From contig CM053270.1 of NCBI GenBank assembly GCA_028583415.1, positions 65,151,517 to 65,215,516 on the forward strand: a DNA stretch of 64,000 nt, written 5' to 3'. Shown here in pieces: positions 45,110-56,308 of this stretch; the stretch's first letter is position 1, and each line of letters opens with the position of its first letter. The position numbers and the translations under genes were made by a program. The notes below the pieces were generated by a model. It saw only the letters and a program-made list of their open reading frames with translations. It had not been told where the DNA came from and did not search any database. This DNA is from Protea cynaroides. Taxonomy: Eukaryota > Streptophyta > Magnoliopsida > Proteales > Proteaceae.

Positions 45110-48100
45110 TTAGGAAGCTTTCAGGTTGTCCATACCAACACTCTCCTGCAGGTAAACACAAGGAACAATTAAATGAAATAAATTGGAAAAACAAATTGTT
45201 ACAACTAATTGGCATTTTAATTAATATTTCCTTCACAGATGTTCTCTCCATCTAACCTAATAATAACTATTCCAACTGCTTCATTGATTTTTTTATTCTG
45301 CATTCTCCCTTTTAATGCAACAAATTAAACTATTCTGTCTCTTTCCCTCATCCATCTTCATTGACAAACCACATCAGATGCTCTACCCCCTGGGACAGAA
45401 TTGAATGACAAAACATGACCCAGGTAGATAACCCCATTTAGCTGGAATAAGGTTTAGTGCATAGTTGGGTAAGTTTCTGGGCGGCTTTTTCATAGTGGAA
45501 GAAGGCATGTGGTGTCATTTTGGAATATTTACCATCACCAACATGGAAAGACCGGGTTGATCTTTTGAGCTTCATGTAGTTTTGAGCTGTAGATTCCAAA
45601 TGACTCCTCCTGTTCGTCCACCTTTGCTCTCTTGGGAAGCTGAGCTTCTGGAATCCCAGAAGCCGAAGCCGAGAAGCTTACCCAGTAGTTGAGTTGATTT
45701 GTATTTATCTATGTCTGGATACAATCAATGTAGATTTTAAACACTGTTAAATTGTGAAGGTTCAGACTGCCAGAGCAAATGCCTGAGTTTGGGATCCACA
45801 TCATCTCCTCCCTGAGATTCGGGAGGAGGGGTGGCGACCCCAGTGGATGGTCGCCACGTGGGGGTCGGATTCAATCCGACCCCTCCGTTCGAGCCGACCC
45901 TCCCTTGTCGGCTCGGCTTGTCAGCTCAAACGGAGGGGTCGGATTCATCCGACCCCCACGTGGCGACCATCCACTGGGGTCGCCGCCCCTCCTCCCTGAT
46001 CTTCAGGGAGGAGACGATTTGAAGTGTTGACAGTGTCCACTTTGCACTTAGCCCTCCCAGGACTCCGCATAGGTGAAACCAGCACTTGGTAATGGTCCTT
46101 TGTTAAATTTGAAAATATCATATCTGGAACAGTAAGAATTCCCATGCAATCCTCTTCTCTTTTCTTTTGACAGATTTTAATAAAGGAAAGGTTAGGCAAA
46201 ACAAGTGAAGTCTTAGATTTAAGGAGCACACTCTTATATGCAGGATTCAACCAATATAATAAACTTCTTAAGAAATTAGTCGAAGCCCATACAACGGAAT
46301 ATCTTACCAAGAACTTGTGATTCTCCTCAAGAAATGGAGCGAAAGTTGAACAGAATTTCTCAATGTCAGTATTGATATCACCTCCACCCGCAATCACATC
46401 CATGAACTTCTTTCTGTCTGGAGCCAGTTTCATAGCAACCTGCAATTCAATAACCAAAATATGAAACAGAGTAACATAATACCAGTATCACCTTTTATCA
46501 GAAATCCAAAAGGTGAAAATTCTAGTGATTAGTCATTCTACTAAAGTTAGTTTCTGGACATACAACATTCAGACAAATTGTCCTTCTTGAGGCCTTCCAT
46601 TTGTTGAATAAATTTGAAAAAGAAAAGAGAAAGAAAACACGGAAATATTACATAGGTAGAAGGTTGTATTTTGAGTTCTAGGATTTTGTAGCCCTAAACT
46701 AGCCCACATACCCAGCACAAGCCTTGATATTTTTGGGCAGGCTCGGTCGTTTTGGGCCAAAGCTTGCACACCCTTAATGCCCACTGCAGTTAGAGAAAAT
46801 GGTGAAGGCTGAAAGAGCTTCGAGCATGGAATAAAATCTCGGCGAGATCTCGCCCTTCTCAACAGTAGCCGAGACGAAAACATGGTCGATAACCCTTTTC
46901 GTCTGGGCAGATACATAATCTCGCCAAGATCTCGGTAGATCTCGGTAGATCTCGGTAAATCTCGCAATTTCTCGGCGAGATCTCGGTAAATCTCGCCGAG
47001 AAATTGCTTTTTGTTTTTTTTTTTCTCTTTATAAAAGAGAAAGCTCACTGTTCTTGGTCGAGAACTCGACCGAGAACTTCTGTTTCCTCTTTTTTGTTAG
47101 TTTTTGAAAATTTTCTTATTTCTTCTCATTTTTTCTTTGTTTGGACTTTCAACTTGCAATGGGTGATGCTTCGGACTGCGGGGATTTCTGTGGGAGTTTC
47201 ATATCAACTCTTGAAGGTTAGATTCTTGCCCAAAAATGAGATTTTTAAATGAAACTATGAGAGAGGAAAAAAATTAGTAGAATCTGATGAAATATTTATA
47301 TACGTGAGCTCGATCTACGAGACTATGGGATCATTCAGTATTGAACATTTGAACTATGATGTAATGATTTATAATGAAGTGTTATTTTGTTTCTCTTTCC
47401 CCCAATGCATTATGTTATTGTCTCATTTGCCATATTTGATTGAATATAATAGCCAATATTAGCCTAAGTTTACAACAGACTTCAGCGTTGACTGCCAAAA
47501 CATGGCTGTAAACCCAAACAACCACAAAGAGTCATTATTTTTACAATTTTATGCTCTAAATGTGTTTATGTATGTAAAAATGATGTTCCTCTGAAGTTGG
47601 AGACCTAAAAAATATATTTTGGCCACTAAGACAGCCTTTTTAAGCTGTCTCGGACAAAATACAGTGTCTCGGCGAGATCGGTTTCGGAGGAGGCCGAGAC
47701 TCCTCCGAAACCCGAGATTTTAAACCTTGGCTTCGAGAGCAGCCTTGTAGATGATAGCGGATCTAGAGTGAGCCATATGCAGGCCATAGTATTTATCACA
47801 CAAAACAGTTATAGAGCCAAGAACATAAAGGTCAACATGTAGTTGAAGGGTCATAGAAATCTCAGTACTTTCTAAAGCAGGAAAATGTTGGGAGTATATT
47901 CTGTATCTTTAATAGATAATATGGAATTCAGTGAGGTACCGTGAAACTTGAACTGGCAAGCCATCCATGCCATTGCTTCAGGGTCTTGCTGTAAGAATCA
48001 GTGCAAGCTTGAGACATGGTCCAATCTGGATGCTCCAATAAGTTGCGAAACAGTGCAACTATGAAATCCATTGCCCTGAATAAGTTGACTAAAACTCTTA

Positions 48101-51100
48101 GTTTATACATAACAATGTCGTCATCATTTTCATGTCGAGAAACTCTTAGTTTATACATAACAATGTCGTCATCATTTTCATGTAGAGAAAAGCACCCCCA
48201 TACCTTCCCCCAAAAAAATAAAAAATAAAAACCACACACACACATATGCACGTATCAGTGCAAATGCATAGGTAACACAATAGTGTGCATAAAAATATAT
48301 ATATTTGGGGCAGTGCTCCATACCTTGTCAACCATAGAAGACCATTGGTACAGCTGGATGAACCTTTTGCTGTTTTATCTTGCACCTCAGCTTGTACCAT
48401 ATCGTACAAATGATTAAATTCCACAGGATTGGATAAGTATTTAGCCTCCAACCTCTGGAAGACAAATCAACAAGGAACAATCACTTGAAGCAACTCTAGA
48501 AATTTATAATAATCAAGGATGTTGAGTTGTTTGATAATGAAACTGTAACAAAATAGAAAGTAAGAGAAGATGGAGAGAATGGAGAAAAGGATTGATACTA
48601 CTCTCTCCTTCCCTACAATCTTATTTATAATGGTAGAAGTTAAACAACTTCAGGAGATAGGACTGCCACATGTCAACATGACAGGGCAGTCCTAGTTACA
48701 TACCAACACTAGAAGAAGTAAAATAGAAAGTAAATAAGACTAAGAATCTCAACAGAAACAAAAAAAAAAACTCCCAACCAACAGTTTTAAAGATCATCTG
48801 ACTCAGTTTGGAACCAGGTAAGACCAATCCAATTTTCACTGGCCCGGAATGATAAATCCACTGAAAGGCTTAGCTGATCCAGCTTGAATCAGATGGAAAA
48901 TTAGCCAGGACCAATCTTGTCCCAGACCACAATTTTCATCCTTTGATCCTCACTCCAAACTTCAATCACAAATACGGATAAAAGGAAGCTGGTCACATGA
49001 AATGTTTTCTAATTCAGAGAGACGAAAAGTTGCAGATAACATCCAAAAAGTTCAATTTTTGAAAGGTTAAATAATGGAAAGTAAACCAGCATGGTCACCT
49101 TTTCTTTCTTCTTTTTTTTTGGGGGAATTGGTTGGTTACACATGCTCCGAGCAAAAGATCAAGATAATAAAAGGTAGCAGATCAGAAATGTGGTACATCA
49201 CTTGTGAGGCGCCTGCAGAGAGTCACATTTGTTGTAAAACCAGACTAAAGACAGCACGACCTGGGAAAATCAAAACTAGATTCACCATAAACAGGAAAAG
49301 TTGGTTTTAAAGCCAAAAAGTGTAGCCCCCCAAAAGTCAAAGAATGAGAGTAAAAAATATAAGAAAACAACTTCATCGTCTTTGTTTTCCTCCTCCTTCC
49401 ACCAAATCACCACTTCCACAAAAATAACCACACACTTCTTCTCCTTCTTATCCTTCCTATTCATTTTTCAAGACAAGTACATGAGAAAGCATGGTTAGGC
49501 TACCCAACCAAATGGATGGTCCTCTGGCAAAACCAACCAAACATGGCACAACTTCAGACCCTCATAAGGAGAAAATTCTTATTCAACACACACACACACA
49601 CACACGAGACAACTGAGCTTTGATCCCAACATGGATTTGTCTAAATACTTGCAAAAGAAGAGAAGCATTAAAGTTGCAAAAGCATTGTTTACCATTAATG
49701 CTACATGGGGTCTATTCCAATTGTAATTAGGAGTCCTATTCCAATTGTAACTCTAGGATAGGTTTCTATTCCTATTTTAACTCTAGGATACATTTACAGT
49801 TTTAATTAGATTAGGATTTCCCTTTTCTGCAGTTTAATTATCTGATTAGGATTCGGTAATGGTGACTCCCTTTGTTGAGTCAAATATGCCAATAAATAAA
49901 GCTAGAGGTGAGGGGGAGAAAATTAATTCAATATTCTCTCTCTCTCTCTCTCTTCTCTCCCTCTTGATCTCTCTTCTCTAGTTCTGCTGTTTCTTTTAGT
50001 TTTATATTGTTACAGGATCCTCCTTTATGGTAGTGGGAACATTCATTTTCAGTGACATTGGGAAGAACAGACCTTCTCGGCAGGTGGGGTACCAATCATG
50101 ATATCAGCTAAAAGCCAAATAAAAATATAACTTTGCAAAACCATGGTAAATAAAAGGTATTTGTTATGTAGATCAGGTAACAACTGCATCAATATCCTTG
50201 TACAAGCTTAGCCACCATATTTCCATTAACGATTGAAGCAAACCGTCAGCAAATAATGGATACCGAAACACATCCGAAAGAAACATTCTCAAGGAAATGA
50301 ATGAGAAAAGATTATCTTACCGAAATATTACCGCCAATATCAGTCTTTACTAGCATCATAGCAGCTCCAAATTTATCTGGCATTGTAAATAATCAATTAG
50401 ACTCCAGTTTAGAAATCATTATTCAAACAAGAACTTAGCTATATCCTCCATAATATGCCATTGTAATTTGTAAACTATTAAAACGCTGTGAAGTTGTGGA
50501 AAGCCAACCCCCCCCCCAAAAAAAAAAAAAAAACACCTTAAAAAAAAGGGAAGAGATTGGGAAAATAAACGTTTAAACAAAGTATAGAGATAATCAGGAA
50601 TGTACAGGTTTCTGATTAGCAATGGAACAGAAAATCCTTCAGCATTTGGTTAGATTTATACAATAATACAGAAGAAATTTGCACCTTAACGATGGAGAAA
50701 GTGGCACTGTTTTCACAGCTGCAATTTAAAAGTGGTTTGCAATTTATTAAATAGATTTTATTCATTTATCAAGTGCACATATAATTTTAGCATAGCAATT
50801 AAACCTGAAGCAGGAAGACTGGTTAAACCCCCATATGATATCGGCATAAAACCAATCAAACCTGGATTATCAGCTGATGGGAATACAAGTGATAATGCAC
50901 CATGTATAAAAGAAGACATGGAGTAAATGTATGTTTTAAGATAGTACCCCGACTCCCCACCCCTAGGGAGAGCCTTTTTGGGTTGGGGGACCTATTTGGT
51001 GTGTTTTTCAATTTCAAGCCGTAGGGTCTAGTTAGTATTTGTTGGCTTAATATTCCTTTTGATTTATTGAATCATGAATAAATTATTTCAATGATTCCTT

Positions 51101-53013
51101 TGTGATAATATCAGAAAATAGGAACCAGCACCACAAGAAGAGAGAAAAGAAGAAGAAGATGGAGAGAGAGATCGAACCTGCTAGAGTGCCAGAGTCAAGA
51201 TCGACACTCCTCCCCTTTACTTTCACTCTTGTTAATAGAAAGAAGAATACATAGCTAAAGCAATTTTAATCTTACTAGGAAACCCAAATCTGATAGAACT
51301 CTATCTCTAGGAAACACACCACTAATAGAAAGAAACTACTAGAATTAAATAAGCAACCAAATAGAAACTTTTAGAGTAACTAAGAACAATCTCGATCTCT
51401 TGATGCTACCAACAACTACTTATAGTGATAAGATGATACTGTTGATGACTAGCACATTGGACCCCCACGGTTATGGGTACATTCTGACCACTTCAGCTGC
51501 TATCGCTAACATCCTTTAGTTTAGGCACCAATCCAACAGTTTTGGTCGCATCATTTGTAGGAACTCTTGTAATCAAGGGTAGTTTTGTGCCTTGGTTGTG
51601 ACTTCTGTTAGGAATAATCCCACGTAGGTTAAGACTGGAACCTTGGATGCCTTATACACTTGAGGGTCCCTCCACTTACTAATTCGAACATTTCAGACGG
51701 AAACTTAACATGGTATTAGAGCTCCAGGTTCTCCCCATAGTCACCCAAAAAAGGGACCACATGTTATGTGTACTGACACCCAATAGAGGGGAACACGTGA
51801 GAGGGAATGTTGGGAATAATCCCACATTGGCTAAGACTGGAACCTCGATGCTCATATACTTGAGAGTGCCTCCACTTACTAGTTCAAACTTTTCAGATGG
51901 AAACTTAACAATTTCCAGCAAGAGATATAATTGTAATGGGATTTAGGTATTTATTTATTAAAATAAATAGGTGTGTCCATGCAAAGTAGAAGTTGGTATG
52001 GTTCCATATAGAGGGCTGTCAGCAACTTCAATGTTTTGCGTCTTCTTCTTCTCTAATGCTTTTATGTCCTGTTAAAAAACATACCTGACACGCAACATCT
52101 GCCAAAAAGGGGGGAAGACCTGTACATGACCAGCTTAAAAAACCCAAAATTTTAGAATTGAAAAGAAATCAAAGGATTTCAAATTTCTGATTCACCAAAG
52201 CATTGTATAATCCAATTCAACCAAACATTATACAGCCTCCAAACCGTGACCAATTGGAATCTTGAATGAAGAATCAAACTGTCCCCAATAATACCACCAT
52301 ATCAACCTGGATGCACCATCATAATTGACAGAGAACCCAATTCACTCCTAATCAGTCACTATGAAATCCCTAATAAATCCTTCACTTCAAATTTCAATAG
52401 ATCTAATGCCTCTTTCTTCCATTTATCTGTTTTAAGCCATACCTCAAACTCCATTATTTCTTAAAGAATTGAGTTCATTTTTTCTCCCCCTTCTGCCTCC
52501 GTATAAAAGTTCAATTTACATTTAGCATATTTTTCATTAACATGGCAAACTGCTTTTCTATGTGTTTGTTAACTTCATGTTTAACTGCAGTATTGGAACA
52601 TGCATTTGAATTCTAATAGAATATTCCTTATACAACAAAGAACAAGTATTCCTGCATTAAGAAGAATGAAAATGGCCCTCATAATAGATTTGTATTGCAA
52701 TATAAGTTTTAAATATTCTATGACAAGCATGAGAAAATAATATATAGCCTTATATAAAAGCCCACTAGCCTTCAAATAAGATAAAGCAATAGACATTGTC
52801 CTCAAGTTATTACCAACAGAAAATTTATGGTACCTATAAGTACAGTGAAGTCACAAAAAACAGGAAACTCTCAAATGACAATCAAAAGAATGTACCTATA
52901 ACCGGCAAAATAAACTTGCACACATCCAAGAAAGGCTTGGTCAGCATTTTTCCATCTTCAGCCTTCACATGTTTCATTCCTTCCAAAGAGGGGGTGAACA
53001 CAGTCCCCTCCAT
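45110..53013 (-). CDS. GLTP1: Glycolipid transfer protein, 6 exons
   Basis: Cytosolic protein that moves glycosphingolipids, in plants mainly glucosylceramide, between membranes. Exons 52896-53013, 50321-50376, 48324-48454, 47940-48075, 46308-46439 and 45110-45145, all GT-AG with matching phases, giving 609 nt (202 codons plus TAA), the usual GLTP length. Starts MEGTVFTPSLEGMKHVK and ends VGMDNLKAS. The all-alpha GLTP fold is covered from end to end. The sugar-headgroup site reads Asp52, Asn56, Arg59 (DIGGNIS then R), Trp99 (LLWLTR) and His138 (QWHGWLA). Animal GLTPs have Lys where this has Arg59, as does Arabidopsis GLTP1. The 7.9-kb span is due to introns carrying a TRIM, a solo LTR, a hAT-like element and a foldback MITE. 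Looks intact. Confidence 0.96.
45792..46025. mobile_element. Palindromic MITE (Mutator-like), copy 2, in GLTP intron 5
   Basis: Starts GGATCCACATCATCTCCTCC and ends GGAGGAGACGATTTGAAG. The arms carry GGTCGCCACGTGG and CGGAGGGGTCGGATTCA blocks shared with copy 1. No clear 9-bp duplication, and the last bases of the right end have diverged. It begins 283 bp downstream of the exon 5 donor. Confidence 0.85.
46825..47729. mobile_element. CGAGA-rich hAT-like non-autonomous element, copy 2, in GLTP intron 4
   Basis: 905 bp with a perfect 8-bp duplication GCTTCGAG (46817-46824 and 47730-47737). Left end CATGGAATAAAATCTCGG; complemented right end CAAGGTTTAAAATCTCGG. The left 200 bp repeat GATCTCGGTA/TCTCGGCGAGA motifs. 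A TATA-like TTTATAAAAG (47028-47037) and a hairpin (47050-47077, arms GTTCTTGGTCGAG/CTCGACCGAGAAC) follow. Shares TTTTATGCT, AAATGTGTTTAT and TATGT with copy 1 in the right half. No transposase. Confidence 0.85.
48093..48188. repeat. 48-bp tandem duplication beside the GLTP exon 4 acceptor
   Basis: AACTCTTAGTTTATACATAA and CAATGTCGTCATCATTTTCA occur twice with period 48 and one difference. It starts 17 bp upstream (gene sense) of the exon 4 acceptor and so occupies much of the 248-bp intron 3, including the likely branch-point zone. Confidence 0.93.
48544..48754 (-). mobile_element. Solo LTR, family with TTTTGTTACA end, copy 2, in GLTP intron 2
   Basis: 211 bp, minus-strand TGTTGAGATTC to TTTCTATTTTGTTACA. 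Perfect duplication GAAAC (48539-48543 and 48755-48759). Shares the TATAAATAAGA TATA region and the CTCTCCAT-rich end with the copy at 62957-63396, and is a shorter relative of 22359-22706. Confidence 0.83.
49940..49985. repeat. CT-rich tract in GLTP intron 2
   Basis: (CT)n run followed by CTCTTCTC phrases, then TATATTGTTACA at 50003-50014. The latter resembles the end of the LTR family above, so 49700-50014 may be another decayed LTR in plus orientation. No target duplication seen. Confidence 0.5.
51606..51910 (+). mobile_element. TRIM retrotransposon in GLTP intron 1
   Basis: 305 bp: LTR 51606-51710 (TGTTAGGAATAATCC to AAACTTAACA), primer-binding site TGGTATTAGAGC (51711-51722, one mismatch to TGGTATCAGAGC), ~97-bp interior, polypurine GTGAGAGGGAA, LTR 51808-51910 (TGTTGGGAATAATCC to AAACTTAACA). 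Flanks are ACTTC and ATTTC, 4/5 of a 5-bp duplication. No coding capacity, as expected for a terminal-repeat retrotransposon in miniature. Inserted antisense to GLTP. Confidence 0.88.
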
Positions 53014-53334
53014 TCTTACAATTTCTGCACTTAATGGAAAACTGAAAAAAAGATGCCGATCACACAAAGCATGGAGCAAATACAAAGGAAACAAATACTT
53101 GAACATGGTTCTTTTTCTTCCCATTCTCTTTTAATGACTTTGATAAGGAAGATGGTGAGCAGTTAGTGGGTAAGTCATAGAGAGGTTGAAGATGGGCTCC
53201 ATGCCCACACTGTGGTATCAATAGGAACCAAACTCATTAATAGCATATTAAGCGAGTGCAATGTGAGGGAAACGATAGCTATGAACATCGCCAACGATTA
53301 AAGGGGAAACAACGGAAAAGAAAATTATATCCAC

Positions 53335-53588
53335 AAATCATCCTTTGTATAGCCAGAGAGCTAGATTCTAGACGACCAAACTTGGTTGACGCCAAAATAA
53401 AACAATATATTTTTTCTTTATAGTGAAAATCTACAATTAAATGTTCAATCAAATCAACAATAAATCATCCTTTGTATAGCCAGAGAGCTGGATTCTTGAA
53501 CACCAAACATGGTTGACGCCAAAATAAAACAGTATATTTTTTCTTTCTTAGTGAAAATCTACAATGAAATGTTCAATCAAATAAACAA
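53335..53588. repeat. 127-bp tandem duplication upstream of GLTP
   Basis: AAATCATCCTTTGTATAGCC, CAGAGAGCT(A/G)GATTCT, GGTTGACGCCAAAATAAAAC and GTGAAAATCTACAAT repeat at 53335 and 53462. It lies 320-575 bp upstream of the GLTP ATG, in its likely promoter or 5' UTR intron. Confidence 0.9.
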
Positions 53589-54632
53589 AGGGTCTGAAAC
53601 AGAAATGATAGGTTAAAATGCTAGGCAACGCATCGTGAGAAGATCAAATAAGAGGTTAAAAAATTCAAAATCTGACGATCAGACAGCCATTCAAAAAGCT
53701 GAGAAGGCATGCATGCAGAAAACTCCCACTCCACCAGAGGTGCAGTTGAGGTTTTAAAACGCGAAAAATTGCAGGTCTACATCAACTCGGTAACGAGATA
53801 TTATGAGCCATGAAAAGCTCAACTCCAATGAAATACAACTGATACACAGAAATTCGATCGGATCTAGCAAATACGGTTCGCCGAAAGCCAAAAGATCAGA
53901 ATTTTGAAGCCAAACAACTCACATTTACCCCAATCCCGAACATACAAAAATTAATCCATTAAGAAACATAAAGAGATTTAAACGCCATCTCAAAATGCCA
54001 ACAGCCGACCTCAAAAAAATAAATAAAGATTCAGCAAGTAGTCTTCTGAGAAGAAAGAACTACCTTAACAATCCAAAACAGAGGGAAAAAGACGAATCCA
54101 ATTTTGCTAAAAATGAATACCCAATAACCCAATTAAGAAAAAGAAAAAAGGGTTTTTATGAACCCTTAATTCTCGAACAATAAAGAGTAGCTGTAGTCAA
54201 TTTATTGAGATTGAGAAGGACCTTAAGCAGATATGATGCCTGAATAGGAGGAGAATACGATTCAAAAAGCGAACCCAGTTGTAGCAAAATGTGCTTTCCC
54301 TTTAACGGCAGCAGTAAGGGTCCCCACAGAAAGCTCTTCCAAATTCTTCGAATGAGTACATAATTCAAACAGGTACCTATTAATCCCTGTTTAAATCTGG
54401 TTTAGCGTCTTGAAAACGCATCAAGGAACATATTTCATTGCTGTATTACCTTATACTGTACAGTAATACCCAATATACAGTATACACTATACAGGGCGGG
54501 TTTGTGGTTTGAGAACACAAGAGGATCCGAGACGAGCTGAAGGAATACTGTTACAGAGAAGACTGAACAACTTCTGTCCGGTTTTATCTGTGACGGCCTA
54601 CTGGCAACGAGGGATTCAAGGTGGTTACCGTT

Positions 54633-54863
54633 GGATTCACATCCTCTCCTCCGAGTGATTCGGGAGAAGGGAGACGTTCCCATTGGATGGCCGACACGTG
54701 GGGCTCCGGTGAATCTGAACCCTCCATCCGAGCTGACACTCCCTGTCGGCTGAGCTCGTCCGCTTGGATGGAGGGTTCGAATTCACCCGAACCCCAGATG
54801 TCAGCCATCCATCCAGGTCGCCGCCCCTCCTCCCAAATCTCTGGGAGGAGAGGATTTGAATCC
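54633..54863. mobile_element. Palindromic MITE (Mutator-like), copy 3
   Basis: 231 bp, GGATTCACATCCTCTCCTCC to GGAGGAGAGGATTTGAATCC. Shares the ATGG(C/T)CG(A/C)CACGTGG block and the overall palindrome with copies 1 and 2 but is more diverged. Flanks GGTTACCGTT and GATTACCATT match 8/10, a possible decayed target duplication. Confidence 0.82.
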
Positions 54864-55005
54864 GATTACCATTACGGGCTTCCCTAATAACTTTTTTTGG
54901 GCAAATTCCCTCTAATTGCTAATGATAATTTTTTAATAAAAAGATCCTCAACAGGCTACTACTGTTGAAAAAAAAATCTCATCTCCTATGATTGGTTTCT
55001 CCAGC

Positions 55006-55089
55006 TGTGATCCAATTGTTAGAATTCATCCGACATATATACTGATGCATTGATATACGTACTGGATGAACTCTAACCGCTGGATCACA
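55006..55089. repeat. Inverted repeat, MITE-like
   Basis: Arms TGTGATCCAATTGTTAGAATTCATCC (55006-55031, written in part) and its near complement at 55064-55089 flank a 32-bp AT-rich loop. Two to three mismatches. Probably the core of a small foldback MITE. Confidence 0.6.
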
Positions 55090-55331
55090 CCTATAGTCCC
55101 TCCAATGACGAGAACGATTTGAACCTCTAGTGTAGGGATTCTTTCCCACCTCTCACAAAACTCTCTTTCTCTCTCTCTCTCTCCTTTCAGTTTCTCTCTT
55201 CTCTACATGTCGTTGTGGGCCTTATTAAAGATAATTCCTGCTTACTCTTTTTTTTTTCTGTATTGTGGGAAATTCACCAACAGTTGCATTGTAGGGAATC
55301 CTCACCTAAAAGAAGTACACAGTGTTGGTGT

Positions 55332-55339
<8 letters not shown>

Positions 55340-55374
<35 letters not shown>
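55340..55374. repeat. (CT)n microsatellite
   Basis: About 17 CT units. Confidence 0.93.
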
Positions 55375-55375
<1 letters not shown>

Positions 55376-55684
55376 AGATCTGGACCTCAGTTCTCTCTCT
55401 TCCCAGTGATCGGCTATCGACTCTTGTACTCTCATTTCCTGCTAGCATATAAGATTTCAGTATGCCCTACTAACTTGTAGATCCTCCACCCTTTTTTTAT
55501 TAGCAAAAGTTTTCAAGTAAGGCCGCCCACATCAATGAAACCATCATTCACTTAAATGCATAATTTGTAATACCTCATTCCTTATAAAACGAATGGTTCA
55601 ATCACCAAATCCGATCATGCATGAATCCCTTTCCCCGTTTTCATATTCGGGGAGGTTAGTGAAAGCCTTATAAAACATGGACAA

Positions 55685-55830
55685 AGATCCTCTCCAATAC
55701 TGGAGAGAGTCCAATGTGAATCTGATGATAGAGGATCACACGACGCCCATATCAATGGTTGGGTATGTGCGCCAAGTGATCCTCGAGCGTTGGATCTACG
55801 TTGGGCTCTCTCCAATACTACAGAGGATCC
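55685..55830. repeat. Inverted-repeat element with GGATCCTCT ends
   Basis: The left arm AGATCCTCTCC...GGAGAGAG (55685-55709) and right arm CTCTCTCC...AGAGGATCC (55806-55830) are near complements around a ~95-bp spacer. MITE-like. No target duplication was established. Confidence 0.6.
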
Positions 55831-55839
55831 AAACCCTTG

Positions 55840-56243
55840 TAGGAAAGGGACTTGAATGATTGTTACTTATAATGTCTTATGCGACTAAATAACAAAAAAA
55901 AATGCAAAAGGTTTCGTATATGACATGCACGGTCATTACGTGAAGCCGTAAGAAATTTGTATTTAGGTTGTAAACAACCAGCTTCACATACTCTAGGAAG
56001 TTAGCTAAGGCCTTATAAATTAAAGGAGCTTGAATGATTGATACTTCCAATATCTTAAATGGTTAAGTAACCAAATGAAAAAAAACAAAGGCTTTAATGT
56101 ACAACATGTACGTAAGAAATTTGTATTTTGTTGAGGTTAGCAAAGGCCTTATATTAAAGAAACTGCAAAAGTAGTTACTTCCAATTACTTAAAAATAGAT
56201 TTTCTTATTGAAATCTCATAAGGTGTCAAATGATTTTTAATAC

Positions 56244-56308
<65 letters not shown>

